DNA of 37,957 nt. Origin: an uncultured Cryomorphaceae bacterium. GTDB lineage: Bacteria; Bacteroidota; Bacteroidia; Flavobacteriales; Schleiferiaceae. Where the stretch lies: positions 1 to 37,957 of the forward strand of contig CAKZNE010000181.1 of NCBI GenBank assembly GCA_937129395.1. The letters are read 5' to 3'. A program made the translations under genes and the position numbers. The notes below the pieces were generated by a model. The model was not told the DNA's origin, did no database searches, and saw only the letters and a program-made list of their open reading frames with translations. Of this stretch, positions 17,131-24,990 are shown one piece after another (the first letter of the stretch is position 1; every line of letters starts with the position of its first letter).

Positions 17131-17639
17131 ATAGGAATGGAAGCTTCTGGAATTTCAGGAAGATCTTGAGAGTAAACACCAATGATTTTACTCAGTTCTA
17201 CGAATTGTGGATAAAGAGCAGAATTTTGGAAGCTTTCATTTTGATAAAAATCCTGACTTTCGATGATGGGATGGCTGATATGAATTAGAATTAAAAGGAT
17301 TAACAAAAATTTTAAGCCTCCGAAAATCCCTCCAAGGATCCTATTCATTAATCCCAAAGCAACAAGTTTTAAAAGCTTTGTAAGCGCCTTTGCTATTAAA
17401 AGAACAACTACAGAGGTGGCAATAAATATAAGGGCATAGGAAAGAAGTTTGGTGCCGCTGCCTGCTTCATCAATATAATTGGAAAGGAAGTCGAATAAAA
17501 GGTCAGAATATTGATAAGCCAATAGAACCCCTAAGGCCAAAGAAAGTAAGGAGGCTAATTCGTTGATTAAACCCTTGTAAAGGCCCCTAGCAATTCCGAA
17601 AACGAGGGGTGTGAGTAGTATTAAATCTAATAAATTCAA
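17127..17639 (-). CDS. CvpA-family membrane protein
   Basis: A 170-residue protein with four hydrophobic helices (about 5-21, 28-45, 66-85, 100-122) and a short polar tail, which is the CvpA/colicin V production layout. It begins MNLLDLILLTPLVFGIARG, a typical family opening. The start codon is TTG at 17639; there is no nearby in-frame ATG. Family members affect envelope homeostasis or colicin V export in enterobacteria; the role here is unknown. It is convergent with pgk (4-bp overlap in TTAA) and divergent from the next gene with 41 bp between. Confidence 0.85.
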   Translation of the reverse strand: MNLLDLILLTPLVFGIARGLYKGLINELASLLSLALGVLLAYQYSDLLFDFLSNYIDEAGSGTKLLSYALIFIATSVVVLLIAKALTKLLKLVALGLMNRILGGIFGGLKFLLILLILIHISHPIIESQDFYQNESFQNSALYPQFVELSKIIGVYSQDLPEIPEASIPI

Positions 17640-17680
17640 ACTGGCGATTTTGCCGGTGAAGATAATGAGTATGAATAATT

Positions 17681-18037
17681 ATGCTGTCTGAAAACTTAAA
17701 AGAAAATTGGGAAAAGGTCGTGGACTGGGTTTCTCTAAGATTTGCTGAAGGGGAAAAACTGGATCTAGACTCTATCATTTTTATTATTGGCCTCCAAGAA
17801 TTAGGTTGGGGTTTTAAAAAATACAAAAAGGATGAAAAGCTTAATATCATGCATATAGCTATTTGCACGGTATTAGAACCTTATGGATATTACGAATTTG
17901 AGGGTTTGGATAAAGATGGATGGCCCCATTTTAAAAAGAAGGAAAACCTACCATTTTTAAAAGCGGGAGAACAAACCGTATTAATGAAAGAAGCTATTGT
18001 AAAGTATTTCCTAGAAAATAATTTATTGGAAAATTAA
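17681..18037 (+). CDS. Conserved hypothetical protein, 118 residues
   Basis: I do not recognise a named family. It is a small soluble, probably alpha/beta protein. It has a Trp-rich helical first half (ENWEKVVDWVSLRF, LQELGWGFKKY), a segment GYYEFEGLDKDGWPHFKKK, and a helical C terminus. No signal peptide or membrane helix is seen. Good codon use and clean spacing from cvpA support it as a real gene. Its last 15 bp overlap the 3' end of the convergent lipoprotein gene. Confidence 0.7.
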   Translation: MLSENLKENWEKVVDWVSLRFAEGEKLDLDSIIFIIGLQELGWGFKKYKKDEKLNIMHIAICTVLEPYGYYEFEGLDKDGWPHFKKKENLPFLKAGEQTVLMKEAIVKYFLENNLLEN

Positions 18038-18424
18038 ATCACAACCTGGAGACTGAACATCCCAAGGCTCAATATAAACCGTTCTATGAACTGTTTCGTT
18101 TGGTTCTAGCCTAACATAAGTACATCCAATATAGCTAATTGGGTCCTTACCTCTTGTGGCTCTAACTCTAAAAACGGCATCATTATCATACTCAAAAGAT
18201 ATGGTTCCATCCGAATTGGTTAAACCACGGAACTTTAATTCGCTATTTACCTGAGAAGGAACGCCCACTTCAACAAAAGCATTTTGAACAACCGTGCTGT
18301 CATCAACAGTTTTTACAGTTATTACAAAGGGGTATTCGGGGTTTTGATCTACCTTTTCACATGAAACACCTAGGATTCCTAAAAGACCAAGTCCGGAAAA
18401 AAGGAGGATTAATTTACTCTTCAT
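18023..18424 (-). CDS. Small lipoprotein with beta-sandwich domain, paralogue 2
   Basis: A 133-residue protein from the ATG at 18424, which gives a clean signal peptide MKSKLILLFSGLGLLGI and lipobox GVSC. A longer frame to 18460 would place MCCQLNDQKLLK before the signal, which is unlikely. The mature part resembles a carboxypeptidase-regulatory or SpaA-like strand-rich domain (VQNAFVEVGVP, then TNSDGTISFEYDNDAVF) and ends near a conserved Cys (PGC). It is a tandem paralogue of the gene at 18445-18810, 20 bp downstream of it, so they are co-transcribed. The function is unknown; surface or periplasmic location is inferred from the lipobox. Confidence 0.75.
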   Translation of the reverse strand: MKSKLILLFSGLGLLGILGVSCEKVDQNPEYPFVITVKTVDDSTVVQNAFVEVGVPSQVNSELKFRGLTNSDGTISFEYDNDAVFRVRATRGKDPISYIGCTYVRLEPNETVHRTVYIEPWDVQSPGCDLIFQ

Positions 18425-18444
18425 TTTCAATAATTTTTGATCAT

Positions 18445-18810
18445 TTAATTGGCAACACAACCATTTTCCTCATCACCAAATGGCTTAAGGTCGATTGTTG
18501 CAGTATTTTCACCACGGTTGATTTCAGCAAAACCACAAGCTCTAAAAGAACCTTTGGCGGCCACTATTTCTACAACAGCTTTGTTATCTAATTTCAGGAA
18601 AATTTCACCTTCATCATTGGTATAAGAATAATAGTCTAGGAAGGCATTGGTTACAGGGGCATAGGTATGAACCAAAGCATTTTGAACTCGGTCTTCACCA
18701 TCAACCGTAACAATTACGGTCAACTCATAAATCTGTTCATCTTTTTCACAGGCGGTAAAAAGTCCTAATCCAACAGATACTAGGAAGAGCTTGGTTAATA
18801 GTTTTTTCAT
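18445..18810 (-). CDS. Small lipoprotein with beta-sandwich domain, paralogue 1
   Basis: A 121-residue protein with signal peptide MKKLLTKLFLVSVGLGLF and lipobox FTAC. After the lipidated Cys comes an EKDEQ spacer and one strand-rich domain (VQNALVHTYAPV, then TNDEGEIFLKLDNKAVVEI) ending with a Cys near the C terminus (EENGC). It shares this pattern, including the terminal Cys, with its downstream neighbour. The second Cys pair suggests a disulphide in the periplasm or at the surface. It is the first gene of the two-gene unit, divergent from pheS. Confidence 0.78.
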   Translation of the reverse strand: MKKLLTKLFLVSVGLGLFTACEKDEQIYELTVIVTVDGEDRVQNALVHTYAPVTNAFLDYYSYTNDEGEIFLKLDNKAVVEIVAAKGSFRACGFAEINRGENTATIDLKPFGDEENGCVAN

Positions 18811-18844
18811 TTTTTATGCTAAATAATTCACATCTTTGCAGGCC

Positions 18845-18871
18845 CAAATATAACAAATAACGTATTTGTTA
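18845..18871 (-). promoter_or_regulatory. Promoter box and inverted repeat between lipoprotein gene and pheS
   Basis: The minus strand reads TATATTTG at 18852-18845, an exact -7 box for the lipoprotein pair. Directly upstream of it is a perfect inverted repeat with 9-bp arms, TAACAAATA and TATTTGTTA (18851-18871, 3-bp centre). On the plus strand the pheS box is probably CATCTTTG at 18831-18838, which would put the repeat in the pheS leader. It could be an operator or a leader hairpin. Confidence 0.4.
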
Positions 18872-18885
18872 GATATTTCGCCTTT

Positions 18886-19905
18886 ATGAACTTGAAAATT
18901 AACGCATATCTTGAAGAATTAAAAAGCTTTAATGATTCAAATGCTCAAAAAATTGAAGAGCTTAGAATTAAATTTCTAAGTAAGAAAGGCCTTATCGCCG
19001 CACTATTTGAGGAGTTTAAAGCCATGCCCTCTCAAGAAAAAAGAGAGGTGGGAAGAAGCCTAAATGATTTAAAGAAATTCGCTTCAACAAAAATTGAAGA
19101 ATTAAAGTCAACCAACCCAGTTGAAGAAGATGCTGGCGAAAAAATTGACTCTACCAGACCGGCGAACAATTATTTTCTTGGTTCAAGGCACCCCGTTAAT
19201 CTTGTGAAAAATGAAATCATTGGCATTTTCGAGAAAATAGGATTCAATGTTTCAGAAGGCCCTGAGGTGGAAGATGATTGGCATAATTTTACAGCTTTAA
19301 ATTTTCCGGAAGAACATCCTGCAAGAGACATGCAAGACACCTTCTTTGTTGCAAAAGATCCCGATTGGGCTTTAAGAACCCACACCAGTAGTGTACAGGT
19401 AAGGGTAATGGAAAATGATAAACCACCAATTCGCACGATTTCCCCTGGAAGAGTTTTTCGAAATGAGGCAATCTCCGCACGTTCCCACTGTATCTTTCAT
19501 CAAATTGAAGGACTTTACGTGGATAAGAATGTAAGTTTTGCAGATTTGAAGCAAACCTTATTATATTTTGCTCAAGAATTTTTTGGGAAGGAAACTAAAA
19601 TAAGATTAAGACCCTCCTATTTCCCATTTACAGAGCCTAGCGCCGAAGTGGACGTTTATTGGGGACTGGAAAATGAGGTGGATTATAAAATGACAAAAGG
19701 AACGGGTTGGTTGGAAGTAATGGGATGCGGTATGGTAGACCCAAATGTTCTTAAAAACTGTGGTATTGATCCAGAGGTATATTCTGGTTTTGCGTTTGGA
19801 ATGGGAGTGGAGCGCATTGCAATGCAACGATATCAAATAAGCGACATCCGTCTTCTTTTTGAAAATGATATGCGCTTTTTAGAACAGTTTCAATCTGAGC
19901 TTTAA
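18886..19905 (+). CDS. pheS: Phenylalanyl-tRNA synthetase alpha subunit
   Basis: A 339-residue class II synthetase subunit of normal length. The N-terminal coiled-coil arm (about 1-85) leads into the catalytic core with RPANNYFLGSRHPVNLV, the motif 2 region GRVFRNEAISARSHCIFHQ, and motif 3 with GFAFGMGVER at 301-310. The Phe-pocket FAFG signature is intact. It works as a heterotetramer with PheT, which is not in the window. It is convergent with phhA, with only 3 bp between the stop codons. Confidence 0.97.
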   Translation: MNLKINAYLEELKSFNDSNAQKIEELRIKFLSKKGLIAALFEEFKAMPSQEKREVGRSLNDLKKFASTKIEELKSTNPVEEDAGEKIDSTRPANNYFLGSRHPVNLVKNEIIGIFEKIGFNVSEGPEVEDDWHNFTALNFPEEHPARDMQDTFFVAKDPDWALRTHTSSVQVRVMENDKPPIRTISPGRVFRNEAISARSHCIFHQIEGLYVDKNVSFADLKQTLLYFAQEFFGKETKIRLRPSYFPFTEPSAEVDVYWGLENEVDYKMTKGTGWLEVMGCGMVDPNVLKNCGIDPEVYSGFAFGMGVERIAMQRYQISDIRLLFENDMRFLEQFQSEL

Positions 19906-19908
19906 AAA

Positions 19909-20139
19909 CTAAAGCTCATCAATTTGCTTGGCCAGTTTTCTGTCTCGATCACTTATTGTATTTCCCAAAACATGGGTGGTTAACCTCAATTTTACCCTGT
20001 TGTAAACATTAAATATTTCCGGGTGATGATTTGCCCGTTCAGAAAGCATAGCTACCTTGGTTAAAAAGGCAAAAGCCTCAATAAAATTATTGAACTCAAA
20101 CTCCTTTTCCAGGGCGCTATTAACTTCTTTCCAAATCAT
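19909..20139 (-). CDS. phhA-associated PCD: 4a-hydroxytetrahydrobiopterin dehydratase (pterin carbinolamine dehydratase)
   Basis: A 76-residue protein, shorter than the usual 95-110, lacking the first strand region but holding the catalytic core. It contains NNFIEAFAFLTKVAMLSE and then RANHHPEIFNVYNRVKL, with the conserved His pair and Pro of the active site. The enzyme recycles the pterin carbinolamine formed by aromatic amino acid hydroxylases; in many bacteria without such a hydroxylase it serves folate or molybdopterin metabolism. It follows pyk by one base as the last gene of the acpP operon. No hydroxylase is nearby. Confidence 0.85.
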   Translation of the reverse strand: MIWKEVNSALEKEFEFNNFIEAFAFLTKVAMLSERANHHPEIFNVYNRVKLRLTTHVLGNTISDRDRKLAKQIDEL

Positions 20140-20140
20140 T

Positions 20141-21562
20141 TTAGTGTATCTCGCTAATTTTAAGCATGTTGGTTGTTCCTTTGTTTTGCAAAGGCATACT
20201 GGCTATTTTTATTACCAAATCCCCTTCACTAACAATATTTTTGTTTTTTACAATTTGTTTTATCTCTTCAAAGGTAGAATCTGTACTTTCCATTTTATCA
20301 TAATAAAAGCCACGTACCCCCCATATTAAGCTTACCATATTCAAAATAGAACGGTTTGCCGTAAAAACGATAATATTTGTTTTTGGCCTGTGGGAAGAAA
20401 TTTTAAAACCCGTGTAGCCGCTAAAAGTCATGGTTAAAATGGCAGAGGCACCAACTTGGTCCGCAATTTTACTGGCATTATAACAAATGGAGTCTGTAAT
20501 AAATCTATTGCTTTTATATTTTGGAGGATTTTCGCTTTCCGTTTGTACTTGGCCACTTTCTTCAACATGGGATACAATTTTGGACATAGCCTCAATAACC
20601 GTTAAAGGGTATTTTCCTACCGAAGTTTCACCACTTAGCATCACAGCATCTGCTCCGTCGAGAACCGAGTTGGCAACATCATTTACCTCCGCTCTCGTTG
20701 GCGACATGCTTTCAATCATGCTCTCCATCATTTGCGTGGCTATTACAACAGGACGAGCCATTTTATGACATTTATTAACGATCATTTTTTGAATTAGAGG
20801 AACACCTTGCATTGGAACCTCAACACCAAGATCGCCTCTGGCAACCATAATGGCGTCTGTTTCTTCAATAATCTCATCAATTTCAATAACGGCTTCAGGT
20901 TTTTCAATCTTAGAAATAATTCTACTCGAAGCTCCAGATTCTTGGATGTAATTTCTTAATTCTCTAACATCATCTGCACTACGAACGAATGATAAACCTA
21001 TCCACTCTACATCATGCTTTAGTGCAATTTTAAGGTCTGCTAAATCCTTTGGCGTTAAACAAGGAAGCGAAACCTTTGTATTGGGAAGATTTACTCCTTT
21101 TTTCGACTTTAAAGGCCCCCCTTGAATAACCTTTGCCTTTACCTCAACCCCATCAGTTTCAACAACTTCTGTAACAAGTTTTCCGTCATCCATCAAAACC
21201 CTTTCTCCAACCTTTACATCTTTGGCAAACTGGGAATAATTCATAAATACCTTTTTGGCATTTCCAATTTCATCAATTGGTGAAAATGTAAGAATGTCCC
21301 CAATTTCCAAAACGGCGCCTTCTTCCACAACACCAATTCTCAACTTAGGACCTTGAAGATCCGCAAGGATTGCCGTATTGCCATTATTTTCAATATTAAG
21401 ATCCCGTATTATTTTTATTAGATCTTCAGCATCTGAATGGTTGCTGTGCGAAAAGTTAATTCTGAATACATTTACCCCAGCCTCGATAAGCTTCTGCATC
21501 ATTTCTTTATTTCCGGAAGCGGGTCCTAGTGTTGCAACGATTTTAGTTTTGTTAATAGGCAT
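20141..21562 (-). CDS. pyk: Pyruvate kinase
   Basis: A 473-residue enzyme converting phosphoenolpyruvate and ADP to pyruvate and ATP. It contains TKIVATLGPASGNKEMM, VFRINFSHSNHSD, the signature around SKIEKPEAVIEIDEI, MVARGDLGVEVP, and ATQMMESMIESMSPTRAEV. The C-terminal allosteric domain is present. A TTG directly precedes the ATG; I chose the ATG at 21562, giving MPINKTKIVATLGP. It starts 10 bp after the IPExxxVDY-like gene and is one base from the pterin dehydratase start. Confidence 0.97.
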   Translation of the reverse strand: MPINKTKIVATLGPASGNKEMMQKLIEAGVNVFRINFSHSNHSDAEDLIKIIRDLNIENNGNTAILADLQGPKLRIGVVEEGAVLEIGDILTFSPIDEIGNAKKVFMNYSQFAKDVKVGERVLMDDGKLVTEVVETDGVEVKAKVIQGGPLKSKKGVNLPNTKVSLPCLTPKDLADLKIALKHDVEWIGLSFVRSADDVRELRNYIQESGASSRIISKIEKPEAVIEIDEIIEETDAIMVARGDLGVEVPMQGVPLIQKMIVNKCHKMARPVVIATQMMESMIESMSPTRAEVNDVANSVLDGADAVMLSGETSVGKYPLTVIEAMSKIVSHVEESGQVQTESENPPKYKSNRFITDSICYNASKIADQVGASAILTMTFSGYTGFKISSHRPKTNIIVFTANRSILNMVSLIWGVRGFYYDKMESTDSTFEEIKQIVKNKNIVSEGDLVIKIASMPLQNKGTTNMLKISEIH

Positions 21563-21572
21563 CAAAAATGTT

Positions 21573-22064
21573 TTATGTAATTAATAAGTTGTCAATGTTT
21601 TTTGTCTTCTCAAGATCTATTTTCTGAAAAGTGCTTACATAGCTAAGGTCTTTTAACAGCAGACTGATATTTTGGTTTATAGACTGGTTTTCTTCGCCAT
21701 AATAACCAAGAAAAAAGTCCATTATTTTTAAGTTCGGAACCAAGGGTATTCCAGAAACTATTCTAGAGTCTAAATTTTCCTTATGCCGATTCTCTTCATC
21801 CTCATTATAAAGAATGGGGTTTTTATTGGCAGTTAAAAACCAATCCAAACTTCTTTTTTCATCTTCAAATTCAAATTGAGAATAATAAAAAAGCTCATTT
21901 TTGTAGTGATGGGGTTTGTCTCCTTTAGATTGCTTTAGCTTTAAACTCAAACCTTCATTCAGAAAATAAGATAATCTATAGGCGGGCAATGTAGAAACTA
22001 GCCCAAAGATAACCACATCTTCATGGTAAAAGGTGCTTTCGAGTTTAAGTTTTTGTAATGCCAT
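21573..22064 (-). CDS. IPExxxVDY-family protein
   Basis: A 163-residue Bacteroidota-specific protein of unknown function. It begins with KLKLESTFYHEDVVIFGLVS, then a YRLSYFLNEGLSLKLK segment, and carries the eponymous region in degenerate form as IPLVPNLKIMDFFLGYYG. Recognition rests on these patterns and on position: in many Bacteroidota this family sits between rnc and pyk, as here. It has no signal peptide or membrane segment. It starts one base after the rnc stop, so it is translated in step with rnc. Confidence 0.75.
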   Translation of the reverse strand: MALQKLKLESTFYHEDVVIFGLVSTLPAYRLSYFLNEGLSLKLKQSKGDKPHHYKNELFYYSQFEFEDEKRSLDWFLTANKNPILYNEDEENRHKENLDSRIVSGIPLVPNLKIMDFFLGYYGEENQSINQNISLLLKDLSYVSTFQKIDLEKTKNIDNLLIT

Positions 22065-22065
22065 C

Positions 22066-22785
22066 TTATCTCACCAATTTTTTCCAAGCTATTTTAGCCG
22101 CTTCCTCCTCTGCCCGCTTTTTACTTGATCCACGACCAGTGCTGATTATTTTTCGATCGTGTAAAACACAAATCTCATATTTTCTGTCATGACTCTCACC
22201 CCAACATCCTGTCATTTTGAATGAAATGTGCTCTTTGGTTTTTTGTCCCCACTCAAGAATCTCTCCTTTGTGGCTTGTAATTCTATTTTCCAAACTTCTT
22301 AAATCCAGTTCAATAGTTAGAAGTTTCTTTATTATAAATCTTTGGCAACTTTTATAGCCTTGATCTATATACAATGCCCCTATTAAGGCCTCCATGGCGT
22401 CACCATTTATTGATTTTGCCTGGGTTTTACCGGTGGTTTTTTTTACAATTAATTTATGAAGACCAATTTGTACCGCTAAAGAATTTAAATTCTTTCGGCT
22501 TACAATTTTACTCCTCATATTGGTAAGAAAGCCCTCACCAGCTTTGGGGTATTTGTGATAAAGATAATCGGCGACAACAGCACCTAAAATGGCATCACCT
22601 AAAAACTCCAGCCGTTGATTATTAAGCTTGGTTCCTTGCCATTTTTGAGAGGCAGAACTATGCCTTAAGGCCAATTTGTAAGGTGCAGCCTTATTGGGAA
22701 TAGATCCCGTAAGTTTTTCAATTTCAAAAAAAAAGCTCCCATCCTTTCGAAGGAGGGAACTTATTTTTTTTATCCAAAAAATCAT
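22066..22785 (-). CDS. rnc: Ribonuclease III
   Basis: A 239-residue double-strand-specific endoribonuclease for rRNA and mRNA processing. The catalytic signature QRLEFLGDAILG at 58-68 carries the metal-binding Glu and Asp, and the second acidic site is in GDAMEALIGALYIDQGY. The C terminus (from about 170) is a double-stranded RNA-binding domain ending GRGSSKKRAEEEAAKIAW. The N terminus is slightly extended relative to the family. Its ATG abuts the fabF stop codon with no gap. Confidence 0.95.
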   Translation of the reverse strand: MIFWIKKISSLLRKDGSFFFEIEKLTGSIPNKAAPYKLALRHSSASQKWQGTKLNNQRLEFLGDAILGAVVADYLYHKYPKAGEGFLTNMRSKIVSRKNLNSLAVQIGLHKLIVKKTTGKTQAKSINGDAMEALIGALYIDQGYKSCQRFIIKKLLTIELDLRSLENRITSHKGEILEWGQKTKEHISFKMTGCWGESHDRKYEICVLHDRKIISTGRGSSKKRAEEEAAKIAWKKLVR

Positions 22786-24036
22786 TTATTGGAGCTTCCT
22801 AACTAAAACGGAAGCATTGTGACCGCCAAAACCAAAAGTGTTGCTAATCGCGCAGTTCACTTCTCTTTTTTGTGGGCTACCAAAAGTTAAATTCAATTTT
22901 GAATCAATATTTGGGTCGTCCGAAAAATGGTTAATTGTTGGGGGTACAATTCCTTCTCTCACAGCCATAATAGCTGCGATTGTTTCAATAGCACCGGCAG
23001 CTCCTAGTAAATGACCTGTCATTGACTTGGTGGAACTAATGTTCATTTTATAGGCAGATTCGCCAAAAACGGCATCAATTGCTTTAAGTTCTGCTACATC
23101 ACCAAGTGGTGTAGAAGTTCCATGAACATTAATATAGTCAATATCAGAAACAGTTAGGCCTGCATCTCTCAATACATTTTCCATCACAGCTTTTGCTCCC
23201 AATCCATCAGGATGTGGGGCAGTAATGTGATGAGCATCAGCAGACATTCCGCCGCCACCTATTTCTGCATAAATTTTGGCACCACGATTTTTGGCGTGTT
23301 CATACTCTTCCAATACAATACAAGCTCCTCCTTCTCCTAAAACAAAACCATCTCTATCGTTATCGAAAGGACGGCTAGCGGTTTCTGGGCTATCGTTGCG
23401 TGTACTTAGTGCATGCATAGAATTGAAGCCTCCAATCCCCGCTTCTGTTACTGCGGCTTCACTGCCGCCGGTTACACAAGCGTCCATCATACCTAAACGG
23501 ATATAATTAAAGCTGTCTATTAACGCGTTAGTTGAAGAAGCACAAGCAGAAACTGTGGTGAAATTCGGACCTCTGAAACCATATTTAATTGAAATATGGC
23601 CCGGAGCAATGTCCGCAATCATTTTGGGAATAAAGAAGGGATTGAAACGAGGGGTACCATCTCCTCGAACGTAATTTTTACTTTCTGTTAAGAATGTATC
23701 AAGTCCACCAATACCAGAGCCCCAAATTACTCCAATTCTTGCCAAATCAACTTTGGCAGAATCTAAACCGCTATCTTTTACACCTTGTTCGGCTGCACCA
23801 ACAGCTAGTTGGCAATATCGGTCCATTTTTCTTGCCTCTTTCCTGTCCATATAATCAACAGGATCAAAACCTTTTACTTCGCAAGCGAATTTGGTTTTGA
23901 ATTTTTCAGCATCAAATAAAGTAATTGGAGCTGCTCCACTTTTACCTGCTAATAAGGCATTCCAATAATCATTTAGATTATTGCCAAGTGGCGTAAGTGC
24001 ACCAATTCCGGTTACAACTACCCTTTTTAACTCCAT
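22786..24036 (-). CDS. fabF: 3-oxoacyl-ACP synthase II
   Basis: A 416-residue condensing enzyme extending acyl-ACP with malonyl-ACP. The catalytic triad is complete: Cys165 in SACASS, His305 in VHGTSTPLGD, and His342 in GHLLGAAG. Length and termini match FabF. It lies 8 bp downstream of acpP, its carrier-protein partner. Confidence 0.97.
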   Translation of the reverse strand: MELKRVVVTGIGALTPLGNNLNDYWNALLAGKSGAAPITLFDAEKFKTKFACEVKGFDPVDYMDRKEARKMDRYCQLAVGAAEQGVKDSGLDSAKVDLARIGVIWGSGIGGLDTFLTESKNYVRGDGTPRFNPFFIPKMIADIAPGHISIKYGFRGPNFTTVSACASSTNALIDSFNYIRLGMMDACVTGGSEAAVTEAGIGGFNSMHALSTRNDSPETASRPFDNDRDGFVLGEGGACIVLEEYEHAKNRGAKIYAEIGGGGMSADAHHITAPHPDGLGAKAVMENVLRDAGLTVSDIDYINVHGTSTPLGDVAELKAIDAVFGESAYKMNISSTKSMTGHLLGAAGAIETIAAIMAVREGIVPPTINHFSDDPNIDSKLNLTFGSPQKREVNCAISNTFGFGGHNASVLVRKLQ

Positions 24037-24044
24037 AAGTGTTT

Positions 24045-24281
24045 TTACTGTTTTGCCTCTGTAATATAAGATACAGCATGTCCTACTGTAGCTATATTTT
24101 CAGCTTGATCATCTGGAATTTGAATATCAAATTCTTTTTCAAATTCCATTATTAGTTCAACCGTATCTAAAGAATCTGCACCAAGATCATTGGTGAAACT
24201 TGCTTCATTAGTTACTTCGTTTTCATCTACTCCAAGCTTATCTACGATAATTGCTTTTACTTTGGAAGCGATATCTGACAT
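24045..24281 (-). CDS. acpP: Acyl carrier protein
   Basis: A 78-residue acidic four-helix carrier protein. The phosphopantetheine attachment Ser37 sits in [10 protein letters not shown]. It is the first gene of the acpP-fabF-rnc-IPExxxVDY-pyk-pterin dehydratase operon, whose six genes are separated by 0-10 bp. Confidence 0.98.
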   Translation of the reverse strand: MSDIASKVKAIIVDKLGVDENEVTNEASFTNDLGADSLDTVELIMEFEKEFDIQIPDDQAENIATVGHAVSYITEAKQ

Positions 24282-24309
24282 GTTTTTGTTTTTAAAATTA
24301 ATTCGGCTG

Positions 24310-24338
24310 CAAAGAAAGTAAATTTATCAAAAATCAAA
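24310..24338 (-). promoter_or_regulatory. Promoter of the acpP operon
   Basis: Minus strand: TTTG at 24338-24335, a 17-bp spacer, then TTTCTTTG at 24317-24310, one base off TAnnTTTG. It gives a leader of about 25 nt. Confidence 0.45.
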
Positions 24339-24385
24339 CAAAAAACTAACTTCGCAGAATCTTAATTATATTCACAAGTACTAAA

Positions 24386-24424
24386 ATGCGAATTCAACTA
24401 AGCGAATTCCTTTCTAAATTATGA
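24386..24424 (+). CDS. Possible 12-codon leader ORF of purN
   Basis: ATG at 24386 opens a frame reading MRIQLSEFLSKL. It ends at a TGA that overlaps the purN ATG as ATGA. The direct repeat GCGAATTC (24388-24395 and 24402-24409) lies inside it. The exact stop/start overlap suggests translational coupling, but a 12-codon frame can arise by chance. Confidence 0.3.
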   Translation: MRIQLSEFLSKL

Positions 24425-24990
24425 AACGAATTGCCATTTTTGCCTCGGGATCCGGCTCTAATGCTGAGAATCTGGTTAAACATTTTGAAGAAAATGACCA
24501 TGCCGAGGTGGCCCAAATTTTTTGTAACAATCCCAAAGCAGGGGTAATTGATCGAGCTAGAAAACTCGGAATTCGGTTTTTGGTCTTCAATAATGAGGAA
24601 CTTAATAGCGGATTTCTACTTGAAAAACTAAAAAGCGCGAAGATTGATCTGATTGTTTTGGCCGGTTTTTTAAAAAAAATCCCAACATCTATCATTGAAG
24701 CCTACGAAAACAGAATTGTAAACATCCACCCCGCATTATTACCTGATTATGGGGGCGAAGGTATGTATGGAATTCATGTTCATCGTGAAGTGGTGGAAAA
24801 TGAAGAAGAGGAAACGGGGATTACAATTCACTATGTTTCGGAAGAATACGACGAAGGGGAAATTATTTTTCAAGAATCTGTAGAAATAGATTTCGAAGAT
24901 ACTCCCGAGGATGTTCAGTATAAAGTTCAACAACTTGAATACAAGCATTTTCCAGAGGTGGTGGAGTATATTTTAAAAGACTTTGATTGA
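24421..24990 (+). CDS. purN: Phosphoribosylglycinamide formyltransferase
   Basis: A 189-residue enzyme transferring formyl from 10-formyl-tetrahydrofolate to GAR in purine synthesis. The phosphate-binding segment FASGSGSNAENL is at 7-18. Catalytic Asn101 and His103 are in NIHPALLPDYGGEGMYG, and Asp144 is in EEYDEGEIIFQ. Length is typical. It overlaps rnhA by 4 bp (TTGA) and is divergent from acpP. Confidence 0.95.
   Translation: MKRIAIFASGSGSNAENLVKHFEENDHAEVAQIFCNNPKAGVIDRARKLGIRFLVFNNEELNSGFLLEKLKSAKIDLIVLAGFLKKIPTSIIEAYENRIVNIHPALLPDYGGEGMYGIHVHREVVENEEEETGITIHYVSEEYDEGEIIFQESVEIDFEDTPEDVQYKVQQLEYKHFPEVVEYILKDFD

Noticed and set aside
18356-18371. Possible third parS (CTTTTCACATGAAACA)
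   Set aside because: Three mismatches including loss of the central CpG, and it lies inside a lipoprotein signal-peptide coding region, so it is probably chance.
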